From assembly GCA_030068075.1 (NCBI GenBank), contig CM057830.1, positions 21,174,247-21,238,246 on the forward strand: DNA of 64,000 nucleotides. The letters are read 5' to 3'. The position numbers and the translations under genes were made by a program. Of this stretch, positions 34,940 to 49,560 are shown piece after piece. The DNA is from Paguma larvata (Eukaryota > Chordata > Mammalia > Carnivora > Viverridae). The notes below the pieces were generated by a model. That model made no database searches, was not told the origin of the DNA, and was given only the letters and a program-made list of their open reading frames with translations. Position 1 is the stretch's first letter; every line of letters starts with the position of its first letter.

Positions 34940-35150
34940 TAGTTAAGGGTGGGTTTACCCTTTGAGGAATATTTAGCGTTTTCTGGACACATTTTTGCTT
35001 GTCACAACTGGGGGTGTGCTGCTGGCATCTAGTGGGTAGATGTCAGGGATGCTGCAAAATTTCCTACAATGCACAGGAAAGCCTTCCAAAATAATGAAAT
35101 ATCTGGCTCAGAATGTCAACCGTGGTGAGACTGAGAAGCCCTACATCACA
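34940..35150 (+). mobile_element. MER5A-like hAT-Charlie element
   Basis: 'gacacatttttgcttgtcacaactgggggtgtgctgctggcatctagtgggtagatgtcagggatgctgc' and 'cctacaatgcacaggaaagcc' are diagnostic of the MER5A-type non-autonomous hAT repeat in sense orientation. Confidence 0.85.
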
Positions 35151-35464
35151 GAAAAGAAATTTGGTCATTGAATCAGGATTAAAGGGATTCTGTCCTGACC
35201 ATTCCTGAGTATGATACATCTTTCCTTCTCAAGTTCAGATGGTTGGTATAGCCTCTGGGCAGCAGCCTGGCAAAAATGGGAATAATGTAATTCAAACTTA
35301 ATTCTGGTTTTATAAAAATGTCTTTGTCCCTCTCATACCTGATCCCTCCAGATGAAAAGTCTGGGTGAGAATAAGGAATAACCGAAAAAAAGGGACAAAT
35401 ATATGGTTACTAGAAAGAGACACTCAGGTATTACAGAAATGGAGAAAGAGCAAGGACCCGGAAC

Positions 35465-35690
35465 TTGGGGTCGGGTTGCACAGGAAGGGGCATGAACGAC
35501 CTTTCTTTCGAAACTGCTTCTGAAGACTTCCTCCCCAAGGAAAACATTCTGGCGCAGTTCTCCCACACTGTTAGTAGCATCTTCAATTTAACTGACTGCT
35601 GGGTCTGCCATCCCCAGCGAGAAAGCTCTGATCACCTTTCCTTTCCCTTCAACCTCACTGAGAGATCAGAAGATGTAAACGATGCTCCCA
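35465..35690 (+). pseudogene. possible endogenous-retrovirus envelope remnant
   Basis: An open plus frame (35465-35782) contains, at about 35585-35620, the string NLTDCWVC. An N-linked sequon followed by CWxC is typical of the surface subunit of gammaretrovirus-like envelope proteins. The frame runs into a CA repeat (from 35696) and has no neighbouring gag, pol or transmembrane sequence that I can see. The evidence is a single short motif, so this could be coincidence. If real it is a small broken fragment. Confidence 0.3.
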
Positions 35691-35695
35691 GCATC

Positions 35696-35733
35696 ACACA
35701 CACACACACAGACACACACACACACACAGACAC
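35696..35733. repeat. interrupted (CA)n microsatellite
   Basis: CA run with two GA interruptions. Confidence 0.95.
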
Positions 35734-36009
35734 CACACTCTGGATGTCATCCTTAACCCCGATATTCATCATCCTGGGGTAGACCGATGTCACACCACCA
35801 TGCTGGTGGCATGGACAAATGAGATTGGATTGACTGCATTTAGCAGACCTTAAAAACAAGGAGTAGGCTCAGTTACTTGAACTGAACTGGGAACCTTAAC
35901 ACTTAACCACAGCATTTCCAACCTGTGTTCCCTGACTGATGTAGGTATTACCTGTCAATTGTAAAGATTTTCTTTCCGGGGTGTCATTTGTCCTCTTTTT
36001 TGTTTGTTT
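35734..36009. other. intergenic, no gene seen
   Basis: Nothing recognised. Confidence 0.5.
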
Positions 36010-36038
36010 GTGTTAAAGTCTATTTATTTTGGGAGAGA

Positions 36039-36077
<39 letters not shown>

Positions 36078-36250
36078 CGAATGTGCGAGTGGAGGAGGGG
36101 CAGAGAGACAGGGTGAGAGAGAATCCCAAGCAGGCTCCGAGCTACCAGCTCAGCGCCCGAGTAGAGGCTCGATTTCATGAACCGTGAGATCATGACTCTT
36201 GCCAAAAGCCAGAGTCAGGTGCTTAACCAATTGAGCCACCCAGGCGCTCC
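36010..36250 (-). mobile_element. CAN-SINE with (GA)n tract
   Basis: Minus-strand copy; head 'ttgagccacccaggcgctcc' at 36231-36250, GA tract at 36044-36075, body with an extra 'ccaaaagccagagtcaggtgc' segment. Confidence 0.93.
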
Positions 36251-36919
36251 ATGTCTTCTTGAGACAGTACTTTGTGGGTGGGAGCTGGCATTAACCCATC
36301 TCATGCCTGAAAACATTGTGGCGTGTACCTTAGGGTGGTAGACTTGTAGCATCCTGGATCCTCCAACACCCTCATGAGACAACTCATGTTAACTCATGTT
36401 AACTCTGAGGCAACAACACCCATACAATGGCCCTCAGCTTTGCCCATTATTTCAATTGCTTTAAGGAAAAGGACACTTGATCTGTTATCTAGGGATACAT
36501 TCTAGCTGCCTGCTCTGCTTGCTGGGGTGGGGCACAGTTGGGTGGGGAGAAGAGAGCTTATTGACTCTACTCACTTTCACAAATCTTGGTTGCCCTCCTC
36601 ACCTCTCCTGCCATTCTTCTTTCAATTTTCTCTGCGCTCCTTGGTTAACACCTGAGACACCACTCCACCCAAATGTCTTTATTGTTATCCAAGCTTATTT
36701 TTCTTTTGACTTTAATGGCTTTTATTTCATTTGTGTCTCAGCAGGGCATGATGCATCCACATAGACTTGTCTGCTAGCCCGAAGTGAACTCATTAATTTT
36801 TAATTTATCATGTTGCTATCATTTGATAGAGAATATGAGATTATTGATTTAGGAGCATAACCTATGATATAAGCATTTACCTGACTTTATCCCCAATCTT
36901 CTTGCAAGTGATTATGCTG
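36251..36919. other. intergenic, no gene seen
   Basis: Nothing recognised; an open plus frame at 36477-36764 has no family resemblance. Confidence 0.5.
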
Positions 36920-37178
36920 CTCTTGTTTTTTTTTTTTTTTTTAAGATTTTTTTTTTAAATTTTTTTAACGTTTATTTATTTTTAAGAGATACAGAGACAG
37001 AGCGTGAGCAGGAGGAGGGCAGAGAGAGAGTGAGTACAGAATCTGAAGCAGGCTCTAGGCTCTGATGAGCCATCAGCACAGAGTCCGACGTGGGGCTCGA
37101 ACTCACAGGCTGTGAGATCATGACCTGAGCTGAAGTCGGCCGCTTAACCAAATGAGCCACCCAGGCGCCCCATACTCT
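36920..37178 (-). mobile_element. CAN-SINE
   Basis: Minus-strand copy ending in head 'gagccacccaggcgcccc' (37153-37170) and starting in a long T-rich tract at 36928. Flanking 'ctgctcttgtt' (36917-36927) and 'atactcttgtt' (37171-37181) suggest a diverged target duplication. Confidence 0.94.
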
Positions 37179-37199
37179 TGTTGATAATAAAGAATTTCA

Positions 37200-37400
37200 A
37201 AAGCTATTTATTGAATGCTGAAAATGTTCTGGGTAGTTTACATATAGTTTCTGATTTTTAAGAGAAGATACAGAAACCATAGTTAGAGGAGCAAGGAAGT
37301 AAATTGCCCAAGGTCAGTGACCTGGTAAATGTCAGAGCCTGCATTGTCAGCAAGGGCTGTCTGAATAGGAAGCTTTTCCTTTATCTGTTGTATCACCTTT
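37200..37400 (+). mobile_element. MIR
   Basis: 'tattgaatgctgaaaatgttctgggtag', 'aggaagtaaattgcccaaggtcagtgacctggtaaatgtcagagcctgcat' follow the MIR consensus order in sense direction. Confidence 0.7.
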
Positions 37401-38000
37401 ACTTTGTTTGTGTATTTGGGTGGGTGCCTGCCCAAAAATGCCTGCCTATATTTTATTGCACATACAGAGCCAGTTGAAACTGTTTCCTCTTTGTATACAT
37501 AATCCACTTAAGGGTCCTGTTAAAAATACTTCTACAAATCTTAAAGATGGAATCACATATTTTTGACACGCTATCTCCTCACATGCAGCATCTAGAGAGA
37601 CTGAAAGTTTTGGTCCGTTTTCCTCTCAGTGTGCAGACAGTAAGGCTTGCTCTTCTGTGTTTTGTTGCCCTCTTCAATGTTCCCATAATAGTAGGTTATG
37701 CCATTTGATGGGCAATTTGCCTTTGCAACACTTTGCCTGTCATGTTGTTTCCCTAACATTAAGTAGCTGAGACTAGAAAAGGGCTCATAGAGGTTATGCA
37801 GCTCAATAGAATGCCTGTCCTTTTTTTTTGTTTGTTTGTTTTTCCTTCTTTTTTTAACTTCTCATTACACTTATTCCCTCCTCTACGCTTCTTTACAAAT
37901 TCACTGGAAACAGTACAGCAAGAAATGCAAATATTCATTTTTTTCTCCTACAGTGTCCATTTAAAAATTTTTTTACAGTGTCCCTATATTAATGGCTGAT
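37401..38000. other. intergenic, no gene seen
   Basis: Nothing recognised. Confidence 0.5.
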
Positions 38001-38250
38001 TAAAACTAGCTGAAGAGGGGCGCCTGGGTGGCTCAGTCGGTTAAGCCTCCGACTTCGGCTCAGGTCATGATCTAGCAGTCTATGAGTTCGAGCCCCGCGT
38101 CGGGCTCTGTGCTGGTGTCTCAGAGCCTGGAGCCTGCTTTGGATTCTGTGTCTCCCTCTCTCTCTGCCCCTCCCCTGCTCACGCTCTGTCTCTATGTCTC
38201 TCAAAAATAAACATTAAAAAGAAAAAAAAAATTTAAAACTAGCTGAAGAG
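38001..38250 (+). mobile_element. young full-length CAN-SINE with perfect target duplication
   Basis: The cleanest copy in the window: GGGGCGCCTGGGTGGCTCAG at 38018, B box GAGTTCGAGCCC, CT-rich part, and tail 'aaaaataaacattaaaaag'. It is bracketed by the perfect 17-bp repeat TAAAACTAGCTGAAGAG at 38001-38017 and 38234-38250. Confidence 0.97.
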
Positions 38251-39958
38251 ACTAAGCAGAAAGAGCATAGAAAAATTGTTCTCCTCGGTATACTTGTAAA
38301 TAGCTGCTCTTTTAAAGAATTGGGCCACTCCCACCAAAACAAAGAGTTAAGGGTATTTTTTTCAAAACAACACTCTGTGTATATATATAAATGTGTGGAC
38401 TACGGATAACATTCCCCGTGACAGTCTAGCCAGAAGGGAAACATGAAATGCTTTTGGAACAAACTGCCTTTTTTGACATATACTCACAACATGAATAATC
38501 CCATTACAACATTTAATTTAACCAACATGGTTTGAGAGATGTAAAAATGCAGTTTTCTTGCTGTGTCATGTCCTCAGCAATGTGTGGCTGTATTTCCTGA
38601 GGTCATGTCCCCACTTTAGCAGACTTTACAAATCTGGTAAAATGATTATTTCTTGCTTTAGGAATATACTCTCTTATGCAACTCTTTCTTACCTCCGCAT
38701 AAGATGTGTTTCCTATTGGCACAATAGTACATTTAAAATGGTCCCTTTTATTTTTGGAATTACAAGGTGACTTTTTCACTCCTAAATTTTATAGATGAGC
38801 ATGAATATCATCAAATGGTGTAAAACAACTACGGTGGTATTTTGAATATATAATAAAAAACTGTCTTATGGAAAACTATACTCCATATCTACACAGACAG
38901 CCCACCTGGTTCAAACAATGACCAAAACTGAAATTAACTGTAAAATCTTTAAACCAGGAGAAACTACTTCACTTTAAGCCATTCCAGGAAAAATGGACCC
39001 AGTTAACTTGCTCCTCTAAAAATAAATCCTCTTAGCTCTTTGATACAACTTTTTATAAATTCTTGGTTCACCAAGAGGCAGATGTCTTTTCTGTATGTTA
39101 GTCTTTCTAAATTATACTTTAAAACTTAACCTGCTCTGAAGACTGACACAACTTTAGTAATGTATCAGGAAATACCTTCAAAAGTACCTTTCACCATCTG
39201 GCAGTTGAAAGCATTCTGTTTGACCCACTACCAAGATAACAAAGAATACCTTTCTAGAATACTACTGGATTGATTCTTGGCACCTTTTATCTAAAAAAAA
39301 AAATAAATAGTTAAATTAACAACAGCACATTTTGAATCCAACTTTTTTTATTCATGAAAAATACACACTGCAAGTTACTTCCCTCCAATTACCTGGAGGC
39401 TGAATTTGTGTTAAATCTCTGCAGAAACGTTACTAGGTTAATTTTATCTTATTTTATTACAGTTGTTTTTGTTTTCCACATAAACATAAGTTTTTATTTC
39501 AAAAAAGGCAATTGAGGCAAAGAACACCGTAGCCAGAACCATTGAACAAGTCATGTTATAAGCTTTGCTATTGCAGTGTTAATAGTTGCTTTTAAAACAT
39601 ACCCCTGAAACAAAACAAAATAATATTATATCATCAACCGATTTCCTCTCCCCGCCAAACCAAGATTTTTCTTGCAAATAAGCTATCATTCAGATTCTAG
39701 TTAGTATTTTAGTGTTTTTAAATTCTGTGAAGTTTGGTTTTTATAGAACTAAACACTCCTAGGTGGTAACACTGAGCATCTTTACTTCTTACTCTAAATT
39801 TATTAAGTTCAAACGAGAAAGCTTTTGGATTCAGAATTTTTGCTAACTGATGTTAATAAAATTTTAGTAATGTAGAATTTAGTAAAGTATAACCTAATAA
39901 TATTAGTAAAGTAAAATTAGTAATGTTAGTAAAGTAGAGTTTAGTAACACTGAAGGTT
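38251..39958 (-). other. 3' flank and possible 3' UTR of the PPP4R3 retrogene
   Basis: AT-rich DNA downstream of the retrogene stop. On the minus strand, AATAAA-type polyadenylation signals occur at 39494-39499 and 39347-39352, the latter followed by an A-rich stretch. A degenerate tandem array of TTAGTAAAGTA-like units lies right behind the stop (about 39860-39950). I see no clear poly-A tail or target duplication, as expected for an old retrocopy. Nothing else is recognised from 38251 to 39300. Confidence 0.4.
39347..39352 (-). terminator. candidate polyadenylation signal
   Basis: AATAAA on the minus strand, about 610 bases after the retrogene stop and followed by a run of A. A second AATAAA at 39494-39499 is an equally good candidate. 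Confidence 0.3.
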
Positions 39959-42592
<2,634 letters not shown>

Positions 42593-42600
<8 letters not shown>

Positions 42601-42620
42601 TCTTTGGGACTGCTCACGGT
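42593..42620. repeat. short perfect inverted repeat
   Basis: Arms ACCGTGAG (42593-42600) and CTCACGGT (42613-42620) with a 12-base loop, at the upstream edge of the CpG-rich leader. Confidence 0.7.
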
Positions 42621-43112
42621 CGTCTGAGAAAGCCTCGATTATGGCAGGATTCTTACGATTGTCCCAGGATTCTACCTCAAAGGAACGTTCTGTACGTGTC
42701 GAGGCAGTTGCCACCAACCTTAAGTGGAGGCTTAGTGATTAGAGCAAAGCATTGTTCTCGCATAAAAGCTTTCGTCCCCGACAAACATTTTCAGGCATCA
42801 GGTGTGCAGGGACTTAGGACTTTAAGCAAAAGAAAGTTAATCGCTTATGTCCTGACCAGTTCAACACCTGACCTCCGTGTTGAGGCTCCCCCACCCCCAA
42901 CCCCAGAACAGAAGCAGGAGCCAAGTGAAGGGTAGGCTATTAACAATAATCAGAGATCTGTAAGTGGGTCTTTTCCATAAGGCTCGGCCTATGTATCTGC
43001 CTCTCACTTACCCACCCTTGGGGGAAGATCTCGTTCCCAGATGGAGTTGGTTGGCAACTCTTTTACTCTTTTCAGTTCAGCCTAAAGTGCCATTGTTTGG
43101 CGCAATGGGAAG
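42621..43112. other. upstream flank of the retrogene
   Basis: Moderately GC-rich with several CpGs to about 42900; may contain more of the promoter. The plus-strand frames at 42696-42935 and 42964-43290 show no family resemblance, and the latter runs into a SINE. Confidence 0.4.
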
Positions 43113-43347
43113 AACTTTTTCCAATATATTAAATGTTTTTTTTTTAATGTTTATTTATTTTCGAGAGAGAGAAACTGAGTGCAATCGGATGAGGGGCAGA
43201 GAGAGAAGGAGACACAGAATCCGAAGTAGGCTCCAGGATCTGAGCTGTCAGCGGGGGCTCGAACCCACAAACCATGAGATTGTGATCTGAACTAAAGTCA
43301 GATGCTTAACCGATTGAGGCGCCCAGGTGCCCCAAACTTTTTCCAAT
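43113..43347 (-). mobile_element. CAN-SINE with target duplication
   Basis: Minus-strand copy flanked by the perfect 13-bp AACTTTTTCCAAT at 43113-43125 and 43335-43347. The head reads 'gaggcgcccaggtgcccc' on plus, with the usual GAGCCACC altered, and part of the body is shortened ('ctgtcagcgggggctcg'). Confidence 0.95.
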
Positions 43348-43554
43348 CTATAACCGCACTCCTCACTCTTAGAGGAGTGGCCAGAAGGAAACTGAGTTGA
43401 AAAGAGCTAAGAGTGAGTAATGAACATCACAGGTCAATTGTTTCATTTCTTTTCTTGATCATTACAGTGAGAATAACCACAACTATGTAATAATACTTGA
43501 GTCCTTATTGTTATTACAAAGAAAGGCAATAACATAATTGATCAAATATAACAC

Positions 43555-43795
43555 TTTAGTACTTATTATGTTGAAGACACTGTGACAAGAACCTTTATGT
43601 CTTTTTGTATTTAATTTTCATAATCACCTAGTGATATGGGAGTATTAAGGGTACTATAAGATCAGGAAACAAACTTAGAGAAGTTAAATAAATTGGCAAA
43701 GGTCACACTCCTAATAAGTTGAGGAACTCTGATTTGAACACATGTCTTTCTGATTGCAAAATTGGTTTTCTCAGCCATTGAACTATGCTAGCCCC
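43555..43795 (+). mobile_element. MIR
   Basis: Nearly full-length MIR: 'tagtacttattatgttgaagacactgtgacaag', 'aattttcataatcacctagtgatatgg', 'ttggcaaaggtcacactcctaataag', 'gatttgaacacatgtctttctg', 'ccattgaactatgctagcccc'. Confidence 0.8.
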
Positions 43796-45270
43796 TTCTT
43801 TTCTTGGCCTTCATTACATTTTATTTTACATTCCTTCCATCTATATAATTTGTAATCAACATAAAATTATCAAGATGAAAGTCACACACTTCCTTCTTTA
43901 GATCCACATCTGTGTATAGCCAACCGAAAAATAGAAGCTTGTATATGGCAACTTCGTTAAATATAATTTTAATGGTAACCAAGTGGATTTTTGATGTAGC
44001 AGCAACTTCTGCAGTTTCCTTTAATTTTTTTTCAAACATTAACCCTGTTATTGCAAGAGAAAACCAGAACTGGGCCACATCAAGAACATTTGGATTTGAG
44101 GAGTACTGTCTGTAACGATCATTTCATTTTACATAGCAGTGGAAATGCATGACAGTACTTGAGCACAGAAAAAACTCTTTCACATACCTCTCTTGCAGTG
44201 TCGCCTCTAGGAGATTATAGTACAGCAATATTCCCTGAGACAGGGCAGCCGGGGCACTTGGAAAATTGAATGGAAATGACAATCATTTCATGAGAAAATT
44301 CAAATCAATGCCAGCCAGGATACTGCTGGTTTAGAAACCTTTACAAATCATTAATAATACTTAGACATAAGAATTAATAAATGCCTAATAAAAACACTGA
44401 TATATATACTTACTACTTTAAAATTCCTGTCTAATTTCAACGAGAGAATATGCAAATCGTAATAACAATAATGACATGCATGCTAATAGTCCAATTTTTT
44501 TTTTTCTCTGCTGTGGTTATATTAAAGTTTCTATCAGAATCAATTATAATACTGTCAGTTGTCTGAATATGCCCTCAGGTTTCATTCTCTGAGAGGCAGT
44601 CTGCACAAATCTATGTGTTCTCACAACTTTTATCACAAGGGGGTTTCCCTTAGGCCAGTTAAGGTCCCTTTATCTTAATTAGGTTAACAAGAATCTCTTT
44701 ATAGTCTAAAAGAGCCTCAAGTCCAAATTTCTTATTGCTATTTCTGCACTAGATTCTTTCAGTTCCTGTCTTACTTGGTTTTGGAAGTAGAACAAAGCCC
44801 TTTTTTGCTCCAGTAGTTCTAGCTACCTAAGATTATCATTATTTTGTTGTTTTGTTGTTGTTTTACAGAGAGGAAGGTGATATGGATAAACAAATGCTAT
44901 ATTCTAGGAGGTGTGTAAGTCTCTTTTATCGGCACTATTTATATTTTAAATATAAAAAGAAGCCTGAGGAAGATATTACTACCATATTACAGAGGAAAGG
45001 CATTTGAAACTCCAAAGCTGAATCATACATTTGTTTCAGACCTCTGCAGTAAGTGATATTGCTGGGATTTGAAAGTAGGCCTGTATCCTTCCAACGCTTC
45101 ACTTTGCTACTCCCAAAATGCAAAGCTTTCTCTTAGGCTATGCATAAATTGTTATAGCAGATGTTTATAATAATTGTGATTTTTTTTATCCCAATTATCA
45201 CTGCTATTTGCTGTTTCTCCGTTTTAGTTTGTGAAGGAAAATCATTGAGGCCAGTTCAAACTTAAAATTG
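43796..45270. other. intergenic, no gene seen
   Basis: Unique DNA; a weak MIR-like stretch lies at 44975-45115 ('gcatttgaaactccaaagctgaa...tgggatttgaaagtaggcctgtatcc'). Confidence 0.45.
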
Positions 45271-45271
45271 G

Positions 45272-45551
45272 TAGATTTAGGGGCGCCTGGGTGGCTCAGT
45301 CAGTCAAGCCTAAGGCTTAGGCTCAGGTCATGATCTCGCAGTTCATGGGTTCGAGCCCCGTGTTGGGCTCTGTGCTGACAGCTCAGAGCCTGGAGCCTGC
45401 TTCAGATTCTGTGTCTCCCTCTCTCTCTGCCCCTCCCCTGCTCACTCTCTCTCTCTCTCTCTCTTTCAAATAAACTTATAAAATAAAATAAAATAAAATA
45501 AAATAAAATAAAATAAAATAAAATAAATTAAAATAAAATAAAATAAAATAA
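45272..45551 (+). mobile_element. CAN-SINE with (AAAAT)n tail
   Basis: Full-length plus copy from 'ggggcgcctgggtggctcagtcagtcaag', B box GGGTTCGAGCCC, (CT)n at 45441-45463, then an AAAAT pentanucleotide array to 45551. 'tagattta' before (45272-45279) and after (45554-45561) is the likely target duplication. Confidence 0.95.
45478..45551. repeat. (AAAAT)n microsatellite in a SINE tail
   Basis: About 14 AAAAT units with one 'aaatta' interruption near 45527; grown from the SINE poly-A tail. Confidence 0.95.
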
Positions 45552-45689
45552 GATAGATTTAATGTTAAGACTCTGGATCCCTCTTCTGTTTCGGATGCCT
45601 GTCTCTCTCATATTCCTCCCCATGATCTGAGGGTAGTAAGAAGTAGTTCTTGGTGACTCTGCCCTGGAAATAGTTTTAGATAGGGATCT

Positions 45690-45736
45690 TGAATTAGAAA
45701 TTGGACTCTCAACAGACTGAGCCATCCAGGCACCCC
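45690..45736 (-). mobile_element. CAN-SINE head fragment
   Basis: 'ggactctcaacagactgagccatccaggcacccc' is the minus-strand SINE head; the rest of that copy is missing. Confidence 0.75.
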
Positions 45737-46099
45737 TCTCCTAGTTATTTTAGAAAATGATAAAGAACGAGTCTACATTTTTGAATTTTAGGGATAGGCC
45801 ACATGTATGTATGTAGAACATTTAGATATCTAAATATTCTAAGAAGAAAGAATACTTCACAGTGACAAGAGCAAGGTGATTTTTAATTTCATGAAATAGC
45901 ATTAAAATAGTATTTTTTCGAATGTATCTGCTCTAAAATTTTCAACTTCAAAATCATTAGCGAAAAAAACACGTGTTCTCTACAAGTTCTCCAGGCAACT
46001 TATTTAGTGGCATGTTGCCTTTTTTTTTTTTTTTTTTTTGGCTACTATCGTCTCTGATTTGGAAATATGTAATAGTCTCCCCTGGATTCTGCCTTTTCC
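45737..46099. other. intergenic with poly-T tract
   Basis: Contains a 20-base T run (46020-46039); nothing else recognised. Confidence 0.5.
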
Positions 46100-46735
46100 C
46101 CTCAATTTGTAGATTCTCAACACAATAGCTGGAGAAGACTCATTTAAAACACACTATATTCTCCCACTCCTCTGCTGACAATCAATGGGTTTCTGCCTTA
46201 CTTAGAATAAAGCCAAAGTTCGAACTATGGTTTATGAGGCCTGGCCCCCTTGACCTATCTGAGCCCTTCCCCTCATAGTCTCTGTCTCCCTTCATTTGGT
46301 CCAGCCACAGTAGCCAGCTTGCTCTGTCAGAATCGCACCAAGCACACTCCTGCCTCAGGGCCTTTGCACCTGCCCTTTCTTCTACTTGGAACACTGGTTT
46401 TCAATATCTACAGGCTCACACCCTCACTTCATTAAACAGATTACTTAAATGCCCCTTTCTTCCAGTGAGACCTTCCCTAATCACCTTTTTAAAATTACAG
46501 AGACCCTCTACCCTAATCCATCCATCTGTTTAGTTTGATGTATCTTTTCTCCATATCACTTAGCATCACCTGAGTATTTTATACTTCGTTTATTCCACTT
46601 TCTGCAACCAGACAATCAGCTGTTTGAGGGCTATGATTTATATGTTCATTTTTCTAACTGCTGCCATAGGCATAATATGTAGTAGTTTCTCAACAATTAT
46701 TTATCGAATAAATATGTAAATGAATATGTATTCTT
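46100..46735 (+). mobile_element. L2 LINE 3' end
   Basis: A long L2 copy: 'tatggtttatgaggcctggcccccttgacctatctgagcccttcccctcat', 'cctgcctcagggcctttgcacctgccctttcttctacttggaacac', 'agtgagaccttccctaatcacc', and the end 'gtagtttctcaacaattatttatcgaataaa'. Confidence 0.88.
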
Positions 46736-48655
46736 TCTAGTATGATTTCCAATAATCCATTTATTTATTCTTCACGAAGTTATGAGCAACCTCTATGTAT
46801 AGGCCCTAATCCACGCACAGGGGATAAAACAATGAATTTAAAATTTATTTCTAGCTCTCTTATGGGATAGATAAGTAGTTTTAACAGGAGGTATTTCTAG
46901 TTTACAGGTTACATCTGCCATTTCCCCTGCTGCCCCAATCCCACTCTTCCGGATAGTTTTCTTCTTATTGATGGTGACCAAGGAAGCAGTAGTCTCGTTT
47001 TAGGTTTTTAATTGCATGAAAAACTAGTTTCTTGAATAAGCTGATTGTTGTGTCAAACGTTCCTTCCCCAGCCCTGGGCTAAATCACAGCTTTTCCATCA
47101 ACTCTCAGGTATTGAAAGAACCTTAATTTTCTAATATTAAAATTTCCAGTGCATTTTTAGCTTCTTTTTGATTCCTATCTTGTCTAAAACAAGTCTATGG
47201 CCAAGCCTAGAGTCAAGAGATCGGAAAGTACGCCGCTTCTAAGGTGGGGGAATCCTAGGAAAATTACATGGCAAAGGGAGTGGGTGGAAGGAAGGATGCC
47301 ACACCGGGCACATGAAAGCGGTCTTCCACAAGCTTGAACAAAACAACTGTAACTCAGAACTTTAATGGGCAAGGAGGGATATATGGTCACCCTGTATACA
47401 GAGTGTTAGGATGTGTGGATATTTAAAACCTTTTATTCTCGGCTGAAAACATCATCCTGTTATGTGTGCATGCCAGCAGTACCAGCAATTATCTTCCCAG
47501 TGCTCAGTGGTAAGAACCACTTTAGGTATTTTTTGGATCCACAGGCAGTTTCTATTAGCACTAGCACATTTTCTACTGAGTGCTTGGCTTCCTTGGAAGC
47601 CTCAAATCTTTCGCTCACACCACATGGAATTAAAGGAGGGAGAAGGTGGTGGTGGTCGAGGGGCAAATGTTCTCTTGACCTCGCGTACATTTTAGACTGA
47701 CTTTCAGGGCTGTGTTCTCCTCTTTTTCTTCTGTTCCAATCATTCTTCTAGACTCTTTGAGTTTTGTTTTAAATTGAATAATTCACAGATATCCTCCTCT
47801 TCTTTATCCTGATAGACTGTATTATTTCCTGTTCCTACCTAGATCTCCAGAAATAACACAAGCTGACTGCTTACGAATCACCCTACAATCACATTATGTA
47901 AGTAATAGCAATGAGCATAATGTGGAGTTAAAAACTGCTTGGTTTTTGCTTACAGGTAGTAATCATCTTCATTTCTTCAGTATAGCACTATATTTATATC
48001 ATAAAATAGAAATTTTCATTTTTTTAGGCAACAATTGATTTCAGCTTAACATTTTTGCTTTAATTCCATTATCGGTTGAAGAGTGCCTTGAATGCATTTG
48101 ATTTTTTGTTGAGATAACTAGACTGAATTAGAAAAAAAGTGTTTCCATGATAAAGGAAAATCTTAAACACCTTGGGTAGTATTGGTTTTGGATATATTTC
48201 TACTCGAAGAGTGAAGATCTGGTTCACTCCTCCTGAAAAAAAGCCTGTTGTGTTTTATTACCGCTAGGGGACCTTCTGCCACCTTCTCAGGCTAGAGTGC
48301 TGCCATGGGGTGTAGGAATGTCTTTTTGAATCACATGCTGACATCATTTAGAAAAAGGTAAAACTTTTGCTTACAGTTATTTAAAAGAATAATTTTAAAA
48401 ACCTCTTAAGTTAGCAAATTTCTTTATCATATATGTAAGTGATATATACAGCATCATGTAAAACAAACATATAAGGTTTTTGTAATCAACGTGTATTGCA
48501 TAATTTCTTAAGTACAGCGACTGCATCGTTCCCCTGTCTCAGATGGCTCTTAGGGATTATAATTCCCAAGAAATTTGATCCTGTAGAGTGAACTTTGGTA
48601 AAGGCGACTTGCTTTACGAACGCCTATATTTGTGTTGGTTTGTTTGTGCGATCAG
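46736..48655. other. intergenic, no gene seen
   Basis: Unique sequence. Overlapping frames at 47413-47700 on both strands are unassigned and look like chance. Confidence 0.5.
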
Positions 48656-48664
48656 TTGGCTGAT

Positions 48665-48815
48665 TACTGCAAGTACAGTAGTTGTTGTCTACCCACTAGA
48701 TGTCATTAGCATCTCCTCCCCAAGTTGTGACAATTGTCTCGAGTTCTTTCAAATGTCTTAAATGTCTCCAGACAGTGCCAATTGTCCACCCAGGGGCAAA
48801 ATCATCCTCAGTTAA
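48665..48815 (-). mobile_element. MER5A-like hAT-Charlie element (antisense)
   Basis: 'ctacccactagatgtcattagcatctcctccccaagttgtgacaattgtc' and 'atgtctccagacagtgccaattgtccacccaggggcaaaatcatcc' match MER5A in reverse, with a small insertion in the middle. Confidence 0.82.
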
Positions 48816-49059
48816 GATCATCTACTAGTAAGTATTTTCAGTTCTTATCATTTGCTAAGTGTTTAAAAATTCACAAAGTAGTTCAAAAAGGACACATTTT
48901 GTGGCCCCCTCTTTTCCTGTCTGATACAGTAAAACCAGCTTATTTGAACTTTTCTCATCCAGGATTTTCTATTAACCAGGATTTCTGCACATTTAGAGTG
49001 AAACAATAAGTGACATTTATTATCAGACCTCTTTCCAGGATAATAATTATGTGACTGTG
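48816..49059. other. intergenic
   Basis: Nothing recognised. Confidence 0.5.
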
Positions 49060-49560
49060 TCATTTTAGCAACCACCTTCCTCCTCTCTCTCAGGTCCCTC
49101 CCTGCAGCACCCAGTGTTTTCACACTCCCTTCGGCAAGTCCAAGCCCTTTAGCAGCAGGCAGGGCCTCACCTCTTCACCCTCATTTTGAGTATGCCTCCC
49201 CCACCTTGCACCAACTTGCTGGTCTTCTTGAATATTTCTTACCCATGTAAGGCCACCGTATTTCCATGTCCGCCTTATCATCATTCACCCTGCATCTCAA
49301 AAGGCATTCCCTCTGAAAGTACTTCTCTCCCCACACAATCTAGGACAGCACCCCCTTCTCCTCTCATTTTCTCTAACATCACCCTATTTTCGCTTCTCAG
49401 TAGAACTTTCACAGTCTAGAATTGCTTCATCATTTGTGTACTTCTATTGTCTTATTCTACTCCCACCCCACCAAAGGCAAAGATGAATCTAGGCTAGTCT
49501 TATTTTCCTCTAGAAGACAATAGATCACCTCTTAACCCTTTTTGGCCTCCTGATACCTCT
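49060..49560 (+). mobile_element. L2-like ancient repeat
   Basis: CT-rich stretch with L2-style phrases ('catctcaaaaggcattccctctgaaag', 'gtgtacttctattgtc', 'aaaggcaaagatgaatctaggc'). Assignment is by overall pattern only. Confidence 0.45.
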
